64,000 bases of DNA. Origin: Gordonia hirsuta DSM 44140 = NBRC 16056. Its GTDB lineage: Bacteria > Actinomycetota > Actinomycetes > Mycobacteriales > Mycobacteriaceae. The stretch covers positions 28,800 through 92,799 of the forward strand of contig NZ_BANT01000006.1 of assembly GCF_000333015.1 (NCBI RefSeq), given 5' to 3'. Every line of letters starts with the position of its first letter. Within the stretch, counting starts at the first letter, position 1. Positions 15,728 through 26,800 of the stretch are shown in pieces. The notes under the pieces were generated by a model. That model saw only the letters and a list, made by a program, of their open reading frames with translations, did no database searches and was not told where the DNA came from. The translations under genes and the position numbers were made by a program.

Positions 15728-16878
15728 CGGTGCCGCCATTCCAGCGACACCATCGTGCCGTCGCCCACTGCGCTGTCGATCACGGCTCTCCCACCGGGGA
15801 TCTGCTGCATTCGCTTCCGGATTCCTGCCGCGATACCCATCCGGTCTCCCGGCACTCGATCCGGATTGAACCCGGTCCCGTCATCGACCACCCGCACTCG
15901 GATGCTCTCTGGACCGAACTGACCGACCACGACCTGGGAGGCGTCCGGTCCGGCGTGTTGAAGGCTGTTCACCACCGCCTCGCTGGTGGCCCCGATCATC
16001 GCGTCGACAGCCGCCAACGGATAGTCGCCGGCGGCCGGATCCACCTCCAGTATCACCTCGATACGGTCGCTGTAATCGACCACCATTTGACGCAACCGGC
16101 GATATGCCATCTCCGGGGATACCGTCGGCGGGCGCTCGCGCGCGCTTCCTTCCAGCGCGGTCAGCGCCGCCACCGCCTGCTCCTGCTGGATCCGTGCCGG
16201 CGAGCCAGCGCGCGCGGTCCGCAGGACGGTGATCACTTCATCACGCACCACCGCATCCATCCGATCTCGTTCCAGGGCCCGTGCCTCACGTGCCGCAGTG
16301 CCGGCTGCGGCGCTCAGCAGACGATCGCGATCTCCATCGACGTTCCTGGCGACCGACATCGCTGCCTGTACAACTGCCAGAAAGACGCCGATCATCCCGC
16401 CGCTGATCACCGCTCGCATCGCTTCCGCCATAACCAGGACTTGGCCGCTGTATGCGAGGCTGTACGCGAAAGCAAGGGTCGTGAGGATGACCGCGGTGTA
16501 TGCCACGGCCGCCCAATACGGCAAGACCGTGACAAGGCCGACGCCGATCAGGGTCGCAGCCGCCGACACCCAGAGCGGGTTGATGAAGTCGGTGCCGACC
16601 AACTCTCCGGTCCAGGCGGGGAACCAGAGAAGCACCGCCAGCCACTGCACACCCGCAGCGAGGACCATCGCCGTGGCGAGTCGGTGGTAGTGCCGGTCGG
16701 CCGAAGCCGCGATCATCCCCACCCCGGCAAGAAGGAACAGGGCGATGCACACCGGAGTCCACCACGCCGCCGTCTGCTCCGCGAGGCGGGTCATGGTGCC
16801 GATACCAAGCAGGGGCGTCAGAAGGAACATCACGCCTATACCCATGGCGGCAGCACTCCGGATGCGCCGAACGCTCAC
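15724..16878 (-). CDS. Histidine-kinase-like protein lacking the phospho-acceptor His
   Basis: A 384-aa paralogue of the kinase at 11792-13027 with membrane segments over about residues 10-170. The dimerisation helix reads ERDRMDAVVRDEVITVL: Arg212 (codon CGT) occupies the place of His232 in the paralogue (ERSRIDALIHDRVIATL). The ATPase domain looks intact, with N-box SEAVVNSLQHAG, G1 box VVDDGTGFNP and a following Gly-rich part. It therefore probably binds ATP but cannot autophosphorylate in the normal way. No response-regulator gene accompanies it. The GTG start at 16878 has GAGGG upstream. It may act as a regulatory subunit of the active kinase. Confidence 0.78.
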   Translation of the reverse strand: MSVRRIRSAAAMGIGVMFLLTPLLGIGTMTRLAEQTAAWWTPVCIALFLLAGVGMIAASADRHYHRLATAMVLAAGVQWLAVLLWFPAWTGELVGTDFINPLWVSAAATLIGVGLVTVLPYWAAVAYTAVILTTLAFAYSLAYSGQVLVMAEAMRAVISGGMIGVFLAVVQAAMSVARNVDGDRDRLLSAAAGTAAREARALERDRMDAVVRDEVITVLRTARAGSPARIQQEQAVAALTALEGSARERPPTVSPEMAYRRLRQMVVDYSDRIEVILEVDPAAGDYPLAAVDAMIGATSEAVVNSLQHAGPDASQVVVGQFGPESIRVRVVDDGTGFNPDRVPGDRMGIAAGIRKRMQQIPGGRAVIDSAVGDGTMVSLEWRHR

Positions 16879-16973
16879 CGTTCAGCCCTCGCACCCTGGC
16901 AAGAGCCCTGCTGTGCAGCGCATGATCAGAAACCTTACAGAACGAAGGTGCGATTCTGTCAGAGCACGACACA

Positions 16974-17012
16974 GCAAAGGCGGCCCACACAATCCGGTGG
17001 GCCGCCCTTTGC
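16974..17012. terminator. Strong hairpin between two minus-strand genes
   Basis: GCAAAGGCGGCCCAC (16974-16988) and GTGGGCCGCCCTTTGC (16997-17012) pair with a single bulge around an 8-nt loop. It lies 14 nt after the stop of the 101-aa gene on the minus strand and should end the NRPS transcript before the kinase promoter. Confidence 0.75.
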
Positions 17013-17025
17013 TTTTGCGGTTCGG

Positions 17026-17331
17026 TTAGACGGCTTCGCCCAGCGGGCTGCCGACGTCGGCGAGACCCCGACCCAGCCACTGCGTTGCGGCTGCGACCCA
17101 CTCGCCCTGTTCCACCGGCGAGAGTTCGCGAACTCGCTGCGGCAGCAGACTCATCAGCGCCGCAGCCAGTGCCGCACCTCGCGACAGTCCCTGCGCAGCG
17201 ACGACGGGGCCGTACTCGGTGATCTTCTGATGGAGAGCGTCGAAGGTCACGGCCTCACCGTCAAGGCGCACCGCGGTCATCCGCGGCGTCGACACGGCAC
17301 GATCCTCGATCTGCACAAAGAGGTCGGTCAT
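17026..17331 (-). CDS. 101-aa adenylation-domain-edge-like protein of the NRPS locus
   Basis: No catalytic motif is present. The first 60 residues (FVQIEDRAVSTPRMTAVRLDGEAVTFDALHQ in overview: a helix, then Thr-Pro, then a beta hairpin, then a helix) follow the pattern that opens every adenylation domain of the neighbouring synthetases (for example VADAVAGQVAKTPDAVALV, then EVTYGEFGARV). The remaining 40 residues are a different amphipathic part with LLPQRVRELSPVEQGEWV. It looks like a domesticated or relic N-terminal piece of an adenylate-forming enzyme. It lies 252 nt after mbtH, with two palindromes in between. Its role is unknown; an accessory or docking role in peptide synthesis is inference. 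Confidence 0.6.
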   Translation of the reverse strand: MTDLFVQIEDRAVSTPRMTAVRLDGEAVTFDALHQKITEYGPVVAAQGLSRGAALAAALMSLLPQRVRELSPVEQGEWVAAATQWLGRGLADVGSPLGEAV

Positions 17332-17350
17332 CTACTCACCCATCGTCGGC

Positions 17351-17382
17351 GGGGACGCGTCCCCATCCTTGGTGTCCACCAA
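17351..17382. promoter_or_regulatory. Two adjacent palindromes upstream of the 101-aa gene
   Basis: GGGGACGCGTCCCC (17351-17364) is a perfect 14-bp palindrome. TTGGTG-TC-CACCAA (17369-17382) is a second one, 4 nt further from the gene. They lie 20-50 nt before the ATG at 17331, where a repressor would block expression. Confidence 0.5.
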
Positions 17383-17583
17383 ACGGGGGACTTTCTCAGG
17401 AGAGTGTCTCAGAAGCTTGCGACCACGCAAAGGATTCGACGTATTTCTGTGTCGAAAATCACGTGACAGCTTTCTCGGCACCCGAAACCGAGTGTGCCCG
17501 AAATTGCGTGCGTGACGGATGGTGGACGAGTGATGGATGTGAAACTGTAACCTGTTCGCGATGCTTACCGACAGGTAGGCAGG

Positions 17584-17817
17584 CTAGTTGCCGGCCCGTT
17601 CTGCTGCATCGCGTTCCATCGCCTCGATCAGACTCTTGGGCCGCAGGTCGGTCCAGTTCTCCTCTACATAGGCCAGACATGCATCGCGGCTGTCCTCACC
17701 GAAGACCTTGGTCCAGCCGGCCGGGATGTCGGCGAAGGTCGGCCAGAGCGAGTGCTGGTTCTCGTCGTTGACGAGGACGAAGAAGCGACCGTTCTCGTCG
17801 TCAAAGGGGTTGGTCAT
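17584..17817 (-). CDS. MbtH-like protein, NRPS adenylation chaperone
   Basis: A 77-aa MbtH-like protein. The signature is complete: [10 protein letters not shown] (residues 17-26, with Ser23, Leu24, Trp25), PAGW with Trp35, and [10 protein letters not shown] with Trp55 and Pro60. These proteins bind adenylation domains of NRPSs and are needed for their solubility or activity. The ATG overlaps the stop of the thioesterase-ending NRPS by 1 nt (TGATG), so the two are made in coupled amounts. It most likely serves the adenylation domains of both synthetases upstream. Confidence 0.96.
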   Translation of the reverse strand: MTNPFDDENGRFFVLVNDENQHSLWPTFADIPAGWTKVFGEDSRDACLAYVEENWTDLRPKSLIEAMERDAAERAGN

Positions 17818-20800
17818 CAGATGTGATCCTCTCTACTTGTTTCAGATTCTTTCATGGGTTCGGTTTCGGGAGCACTCAACCGCGCGTCGATCTCCGGGCC
17901 GATCACCGCCAGCGCCTCGGCATTCGCCATTCCGAGGTGATGGGTGTCGACCATGATCGTTTCGACATGTGCCACGTGCCCGTCCCAGGCCCTCACAAGA
18001 GCGTCGGGGTCGCCCTTGTCCGCGGTGGCGACAAAGAGCTGGATCGGCCCATCGAAGCTCTGCGGCCGGTATCCGGCAAGCATCTGATCGGAAGTCGCGA
18101 AGGTTTCGACGATGCGATCCACCTGGTCTTCGTCCAGAAGTCCCATGCTTGCGATCTGATCACGGACCACCGCCGAGACCTCGTCCACCGTGGCGGCGGT
18201 GACCTCTTCGCCGAGACCGAACAGGTCACGCCATCCGCCGAGTAGATCGGCCGCGGTCTGCGTAACGTCGGCCTCGCCGACGTCGTCGGCGCTCTCCTCT
18301 TCCAGAGGGCCGACTTCCAGAGGGTCGACGACGTCTTCCGGAACGGGAGCGGCATCCATGATCCCGAGGTAGGCGACCGACTCGCCCTCGGCCTCCAGAT
18401 GGGTCGCCATTGCATGCGCGATGGCACCGCCGATCGACCACCCGAGAAGATGGTACGGACCGTGCGGCTGTACCTGCCGGATTTCGCTGACATACCGCGC
18501 AGCGAGCTGTTCGGCGTCGAGAACCTGCGGCTCACCAGTCACCACATAGGGGTCCTGGATCCCGTAAATCGGGCGATCTGTGACGAACGGAACCAGGCCG
18601 CCGTAGAACCAGGCCAGACCACCGGCCGGATGGACACAGAACAGCGGGGCCCCGTCACCGTCCGATCGGAGAGGAATCACGACCTCGCCGGTGATCGAAC
18701 TTCTGTCGACGATCTGTGCCGCGAGCGCGCGCGGCGTCGGATTGCTGAACAGCCACGCCAGTTCGATGTCCAGGCCGTACTCGCTCTGCAGCCGCGCCCG
18801 CAGCCGCACCGCAGACAGCGAGTTACCGCCTACGTCGAAGAACGAATCGCGAACCGAGACTCTGTCCACACCCAACACGTCGGCGAAAGCCGCCGCGATC
18901 CCTTCTTCCACATCCGACTCTGGAGCTACGTATTCGGCTACGACGACCGTGGTAGGCAGTGGGAGCGAGTCGCGATCGAGCTTGCCGTTGGCGGTGAGTG
19001 GCAGCCCGTCGATCACCATCACCACGTCAGGAACCATGTAGCTCGGGACGAAATCAGCCGCCGCTGCACGGACCACGGCAGGATTAACAACGGCACCGAC
19101 CTCAGGAACCACGTACCCGACCAATTGCTCACCGCGCACCGGATCGTCGTAGACCCGCGCCGCAGCAGCGGCCACCCCGCCGGCCCGCAACAACCCCGAC
19201 TCGACCTCGCCGTACTCGATCCGGAAACCACGCAACTGCACCTGCGCATCCCCACGACCCAGATACTCGATGTCACCGCCGACCCGCCGCGCCAGATCAC
19301 CCGTGCGATACAAACGTCTTCCCGGCGCACCGAACGGGTCGGCCACGAAACGGGACGAGGTCAGCCCAGACCGGTTCAAATACCCCTGCGCCAACTGACC
19401 ACCGGCCACATACATCTCACCGACCACCCCGTCAGGCACCGGATGCAAACGCTCATCGAGCACATGAATCGCCAACGACGCCAACGGACGGCCGATCAGC
19501 GACGCATCACCGGCCGAGACCAACGCCCGATCCAACGACCGGAACGTCACATGCACCGTGGTCTCGGTAATGCCGTACATATTCACCAGTTCCGCCGAAT
19601 CCTCGGGGAACTCATCGAACCAGCGCCGCACCTGCTCAAAACTCAGCGCCTCGCCGCCGAACACCACATACCGCAGACCCAGCTCCGCCTGCGTCCGCAA
19701 CCGGGCATCGATCAACTGATAAAACGCCGAGGGCGTCTGCGACAACACCGTCACACCCTCATCCGCCAACAACCCGACAAAAGCCTCCGGGTCACGAGCC
19801 AACTCCCGATCGACCACGACCAGCCGCGCACCCGACAACAGCGGACCCCACAACTCCCACACAGAGAAATCAAACGCATACGAATGGAACATCGTCCACA
19901 CATCGTCGGCGCGGAAATCGAAATCCGCGGCAGCCGTGTCCATCAACGTCACCACATCCCGGTGAGTGACCTCCACCCCCTTCGGCAGACCCGTCGACCC
20001 CGACGTATAGATCACATACGCCCGGCTATCAGCCTGCACCACGATCTGTGGGGCCGACGAACCGAGATTCGCCTTGATCAGCGCATCCACATCGACCACA
20101 GCAGCATCGCCCACCGATTCCCACAGCGGATGGCCTGCCGACGACGAATCAGTCAGCACAACGTCGACCGCCGCGTCGGCGACGATGAACCGCAGGCGTT
20201 CCACCGGATTGCCCAGATCAAGCGGTAGATACGCCGCACCGACCTTCAGCACACCCAGAATCGCCGCAGCCAGGTCCACTGACCGCGCCGTAGCCACACC
20301 GGTCACATCACCCGGCCCCACACCCTGCGCCCACAAACCCGCAGCTATCGCATCGGCGCGCGCATCGAGTTCGCGATACGACAGGCTTCGTTCCGAAGTC
20401 GACACCGCCATCCGCTCGCTGAAAGCAGCCGAAGATCCCGCAAAAAGGTCCACCAACGAGTACCCGGCGTGCACGGTCTCCGTCACCGGTGCCGGCAAAG
20501 CCGCCAGTACCTCGACCTCCGCCGCCGACAACACGGCCACGTCGCCGACCGGCAGCAACGGATCGGTCACCAGATCGGCCAGGAGCCGTACATACCGATC
20601 CGCCAAAGCGGCAATCGCCACCTCATCGAACAGATCGGTGGCGTAGATCGCCGAAACGAGCCAGTCGCTTGAGCCGGGCTGAATCTCGAACTGCAGGTCC
20701 ACCCGCGCAGGCGGCTCCGGCGCCTCCACAGCTGTGATCTCCAGCGTCCCGAGGCCGCCGCGTTCGGTCACCGTGGCGTTGTTGAACGACAGAATCACCT

Positions 20801-23800
20801 GGGCGAGGGGCGCGAACGCCTGCGAACGCACCGGACTCATCGCGTCGACGATCGACTCGAACGGCACATCAGCGTGCGCGAACGCCTGCAGATCGATTTC
20901 CCGGACTCGATCCAGGAACGAACCGAAGGTCTCAGTGTCGTCGACGACGGTGCGCAGCACCAGGGTGTTGACAAACATGCCGACGAGTGGGTCCAGGACC
21001 TGGTGCCCTCGCCCTGCGACCGGAGTCGCCACCGACACGTCATCAACCGAGGCCAGCCGCGACAACAGCACAGCCAGGGCTGCATGCATCACCATGAACG
21101 GCGTCGCTCCGTGTACACGAGCAACCGACTCGACAGCGGCAACCGTGTCCGCCGGGATGCTGAATCCGTGGCGTGCGCCTCGCCCCGAAGCGACGGCGGG
21201 CCGTTGCCGGTCGGAAGGCAGTTCCAGCACATCCGGGGAATCCTCAAGCTGAATGCGCCAGTAATCCAGTTGTCTACCGATCACCGAATCTGGATCGTCC
21301 GTTGCACCCAACTCCGCGTTCTGCCAGATCGCGTAATCGGCGAACTGCACGTCAAGCGGCACGAACTGAGGCTCATCATCAGCCATCCTCGCTGCATACG
21401 CCGTCAGCAGGTCCGCCACGAGCGGTGCAACCGATGCACCGTCGGCGGCAATGTGGTGCGCGACGACGGCGAGCACGTACTCACCCGGCGCGACCGGCCA
21501 CAACCGCACGCGGAACGGCCACTGCGAGGTCACATCGAAACCGGTCCGGACGTCCACTTCGAGTTCGGTCTGCGAATCGACCAGCTTCCAGTCGATCCCA
21601 TCGTTCACCTCACCGCGTGGCGCGATCGACTGGTACGGAACACCGTCAGACTCCGGGAACACCGTCCGCAGCACTTCGTGGCGCTCGACCACGTCGACCA
21701 CCGCGGCGCGAAGTGCGTTGACGTCCAAGTCTCCGGTCAATCGCATGACGGCCGGGATGTTGTAGGTCGCGTCCCCCGGAGCCAGCTGATTGATGAACCA
21801 CATCCGCTGCTGAGCGAACGACAACGGGATCCTGCACGGCCGGGGACTGACGGCCGTGATAGGCGCCAGGGCCGAAGTGCTTGTCGACCGGGTCGCAGCC
21901 AGTTCGCGCACGGTATGACGTGTGAACACGTCGCGGACGCCGATCTCACGGCCCAGGGCCGCCGTTGCGCGGGCTGCCAGTCGTGTCGCCGACAGCGAGT
22001 TGCCGCCGAGCTCGAAGAACGAGTCGAGAGCTCCCACACGGTCGACTCCCAAGACCTCTGCAAAGACCTCAGCGACCGCCCGCTCGTCTTCCGTGGCAGG
22101 TGCGACGTAAGCGGTACCGACGGTCGCGTCAGCAGGTTCGGGCAGCGCGGCGCGGTCGAGTTTGCCGACCGGAGTCAGCGGCATCGACTCGAGCACCGTG
22201 ATCGATGCGGGAACCATGTAGCCGGGTAGGCGGCACGCAGCTTTTGCGATCAGCACGACCTCGTCGAGCACGGTCTCACCGTCCCCGACTACATAGCCGG
22301 CGAGTGAACGGGCCGGAGTGCCGACAGCCACGACGACGGCCTCGGCGACCCCAGGCAGCGCAGCAAGTACAGCTTCGACCTCGCCGAGTTCGATCCGTTG
22401 ACCGTTGATCTTGACCTGGTGGTCGATACGTCCGACGTAGTCGATGGCCCGCTCGCCCGTGACCCGGACGAGGTCGCCGGTGGCATACATGCGCGCGCCG
22501 AGCCGGTCTGCGAAAGGGTCAGCGACGAAACGGCTGGATGTCAGGGCGGACCGACCGAGGTAGCCACGCGCAAGAGAGACGGGAGACGAGAGGTACAGCT
22601 CGCCTGTCATGCCCTGCGGCACCGGATTGAGGCCGTTATCGAGCACATAGCCGGTGAAGCCGCGCCACATCCCCCCGATAACCACCCGTTCGCCGGGCCG
22701 CAGATCGCCGCGAATCGCCAGAGCCGTGGTCTCAGTCGGGCCGTAGGCGTCGACCACTCGGAGGCCGGGGCGAGAGGCCCAGCGATCCACAAGTTCGAGC
22801 GGCACGGCCTCGCCGCCGACCGCAATGACCCGCAGGGCGGTGCCTGCCCCCGGATCCAGAGTCGCCAGCACCGACGGGGTGATGAAACCGCTCGTCACCC
22901 GGCCCTCGTCGAGGACACGCTCTAGGGCAGGACCCGCGTAAGCATCGGCCGGTGCGATGACCATCGTGCGTCCCGCGACGATCGACCAGGCGAATTCGAG
23001 GAACGCCGCGTCGAAGCTGGGAGAGGCGACGTGCAGAATCCGCGCGTCACCATCGGATACCGATTCCCGAGTGAGATCCGAGAGTCCCAGCGCGAGGGTG
23101 GCCGTGCCGCGCTGGGTGTTGCCGACAGCCTTGGGTCGGCCGGTAGTGCCGGAGGTGTAAGTCAGGTAGGCCAAATCATCCAGCGTCACCGGACGGCCGC
23201 GGTCGGCGTCCGTGATCGGATCATCAGCAGCATCCAGAAGTTCGGCGAGCCCGATCCATTCACAGTCGCCGCCGAGCTGCGCGCGGGTGTCCGAGTCCGT
23301 CACGCCTATCCGGACACCCGAGTCGGAGATCATGAAGGCGACCCGATCCTCGGGATAGTTCGGGTCGATCGGAACGTACGCGGCTCCGGCTTTGAGGATG
23401 CCGCAGATCGCCACCACCGAGTCGATGGAGCGCACCAGACCGACCGCGACGATCTGACCCGGGGTTATCCCGCGAGCCAGCAGAGAGCGCGCCACACTGT
23501 TGGTTCGCGACTCGAATTCCGCGTAGTCGATCACCTCATCACCGCAGATGAGGGCGGGGTGTTGCGGGTCGAGGGTGCGTCGACTGAACTGCTCGATGAG
23601 CGTCAGTTCCTCCGCGGCCGGTGCGTCCGCAGGAACGATCCCCTCGTCGGAGTCTGCACCGGCGAGCAGAGGAATCTGCACCGTCTTCAGTGCGGGATCG
23701 GCCGCGACCGCGCCGAGAATGTTCTCGAGAGCGCGACCGAAAGTCTGAACGTCATCCTCGGAGAACGCCGACGGCAGGTACTTGAGCGTGAGTTGCAGCC

Positions 23801-26800
23801 CGTCTGCCGTCGGTGCACCCGCCAGATTCAGCGGGTAGTGCGTCGCATCCGAGGCGGTCGCTCCGACGATCTCCAGTCCTCCGGCCGCGGAGGCGTCGAC
23901 GGTGCTGAGACTCTCAGTGTCCACCGGGTACGACTCGTAGACGGTGAGAGTGTCGAACAGGACCGGCAGCCCGGTCAGCGCTGTCAGTTCCGGCAGTCCG
24001 AGGTGCTGATGGTCGAGGACGGCGACCTTGTCGCCTTGCAATACCCTGAGCACCTCGGAGGCGGCGGCGCCCGGGTCGACGTCCACCACGACTGGCAGCG
24101 TGTTGATGAACAGACCGACCATCGTTTCGACGCCGTCGAGGTCCGCAGGTCGACCTGACACGGTTTCGGCGAAAGCAACCGTTCGGTTTCCGGTCAACCG
24201 CGACAGAAGGACCGCCCACGCGAACTGCAGGATCGTCGATATCGTGACGCCCTGTTCGCGGGCGAGTTGGTCGATCGCCTCGGCCAGTTCGCGACCCAAT
24301 GGCACCACGAGGTCCCGCGGGAGAGTCTCCGCAGACGCCTCGGCAGCCGGCGCCAACAGGGTCGGCTCGTCGATACGGTCGAGGATCGGCCGCCAGGCTG
24401 CGATCCCTGCTGCCCGGTCGGCGGCACCGATCCGGCGCACATAGGCTGCGAAATCGGTGTCCGGACTCGACAGCCGACCGGTATAGGTGAATCCGGTCCC
24501 GTAGATCGCCAGCAGATCGGCCATGACCAGCGGGCCTGACCAGCCGTCGAACAGCAGGTGGTGGTTGGTGATCACTACCGCCAGGCCACCGTCGTAACGC
24601 ACGACGACGACCCGCAGCAGCGGCGATGCGTCGAGGGCGAACGGCTTCAGCTTCTCTTCCCGTTCGATGCCAGCGATGCGCTCTTCGACGGTTTCGCGAT
24701 CGGCAGCACCCAGGTCCACTTCTCGCCAGCCGGCGCGAACGCCGTCGACGATCACGGTGACGACGGCACCGCTGGGCACCCGCACGAACGCCGAACGAAG
24801 CGCACGATGATGTTCGAGCAGATCGTCGGTGGCTCGCCGAAGGCGCCCAAGATCCACGTCTCCGCCGAGACGCAGGGTTGCCTGCGTGAGATAGACGTCG
24901 ACAGTCTCGTCGCCCGCGAGTTCGGACTGGAAGTACAGGCCTCGCTGCAACGGTGTCAGCGGCCACACGTCCGCTCCAGGGAAGCGTTCGGCGAGCAGAT
25001 CCAGGTCGTCCTGCGTCACTCCGGTGCCCGGCACATCTGACGGGGAGAGCCCGGGATCGCCGACCGCCACTGCAGCGACGATTGTAGCCAGTTCGTCACT
25101 CCATCGGCGGGCGATGTCTTCGGCATCGGCGGTCGAGAGAACCGATTCGGGGAAGCGGAAGTCGGCCGCGATCACCGGACCGTCGGCGCGTCGTATCGTC
25201 TGAGCATTGATCACCAGCGGGCTCATCGCGGCCATGCCTCCGGAGACCGCACCGGGCAGGAACACGGCGTCGCCCGCCGGAAGCAGCGGGATGGGTTCAC
25301 CGGCCGGAGTCGCGGTCGGCTGGTCCGCACCGCCGCCACCGCCGAGGTAATTGAAGGCGATCGACGGCAGCGGACGCGCCTCGAGCTCGTCGTTACCGCC
25401 GTACCGCAGCAGACCGAACCCGATGCCCTGGTTCGGGCGGCTCAGCCGCTCTTCCTTGGCGGCCTTGACCGCATGGACCGGGTCGGCGGACGGGTCGATC
25501 GACAGCGGGGCGATACTGGTGAACCAGCCGACCGTACGCGCGAGGTCGGCACGCCGCGGATCGCTGCCCTGTGCCAGGATCTCTTCGTAGCGGCCGTGGC
25601 CCTCGGACAGCACTCCGACGGGTGCACCGTCGTCGATCCCCTGGTCACGCTGCCACGAGCGCACCGCGCGCGCCAGCGCCGCCAGCAGAACATCGGTCAG
25701 CTGAGCGCCGAATGCTTCGGGCACCCTCTGTAGGAGTGCCGAGGTCAGGTCCGGAGCCAATTCGTGCAGATGCGAGGAGGTCTCCGAGTACCGCGTCGCC
25801 GCCGGGTCGAACTCCCGGCCGAGGTCGGTCGGTCGCTGCGGGCTCCGAGCGAGCCAGTAGTCGAGTTCGCCGGCGAACTCTCCGACGCGTGCTGCAAGGG
25901 CGTTGTTCCACGCCTGCTCGGAGGTCACCTCGCCACGCAGGGCGATCGGCTGGTCGGCGCTCACCTGCGCCCACCCTGTCACCAGATCCTCGAGGATCAC
26001 CGGCCAGGACACCGTGTCGACTGCGAGGTGGTGGATCGTGAGGACTACGCGAGCACCGTCGTTGCCGGTGACGAGTGTGGCCCGGACCAAGCGGCCGGTC
26101 GCAGGATCGAGCCGGGCCGCATCTGCCGCATGGGCCGCAGTGACTGCAGCGACGAACTCGTCACTGCCGGCGTCGGCTGCGACTTCGAAGGTTCCGACCG
26201 ATGCGGCCGCGTCGAAAGGCTCGCCGGCGGTCAGCACCCACCGACCACCCGGCGTCAGCATGTCACTGACTGCGTCGCCGACGATCGTGGTCAGCGACTT
26301 GCCCTTGTCGAGCGAGAACCACAGGCCCGCGGGCTTGTCCTCGCGGACGAGGCGCGCCGAGAGCATCGGGTGTGCTTCGACGACGGCCGCCAGCAGTTCC
26401 GCCAGGTCCTCGACGCTCATCTCGGCGGGGGCGAAGAGGATCTGTGCCTGGTTGAAGTCGGCGAAGTCGGCGGGAGTCGGTGCCGCCTGGGTCATCCACG
26501 ACATGACCGGGGACAGTGCGAGCTCGCCGCGCCCGTCATCCGGATCGTCGAGGATCGGCAAGGCCGCCGCGCCCGACGTCGCTGCACGGGCGATCCCGCG
26601 CACCGTCTTGTGCTCGAAGATCTCGCGCGGGGTGATGCCCACGCCAGCCGCTTTCGCCGCCGAGGCCACCTGGATGGACATGATCGAGTCACCACCGAGG
26701 GCGAAGAACGACTCGGTGACGCCGAGCCGCTCGACCCCGAGGAGCCCCCCGATGATGTCGGCCAGCAACCGCTCTTGATCGGTCTTCGGCGCGATGTAGT

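Noticed and set aside
17332..17583. Possible small gene in the gap between mbtH and the 101-aa gene
   Set aside because: Only short frames without ribosome sites are present. The gap is better explained by palindromes and a weak hairpin (GCCTACC/GGTAAGC near 17.56-17.58 kb).
17817..18660. Reductase domain as the release domain of synthetase B
   Set aside because: The C-terminus has the thioesterase GWSIGG nucleophile elbow and a later His, and no Rossmann GxxGxxG cofactor motif.
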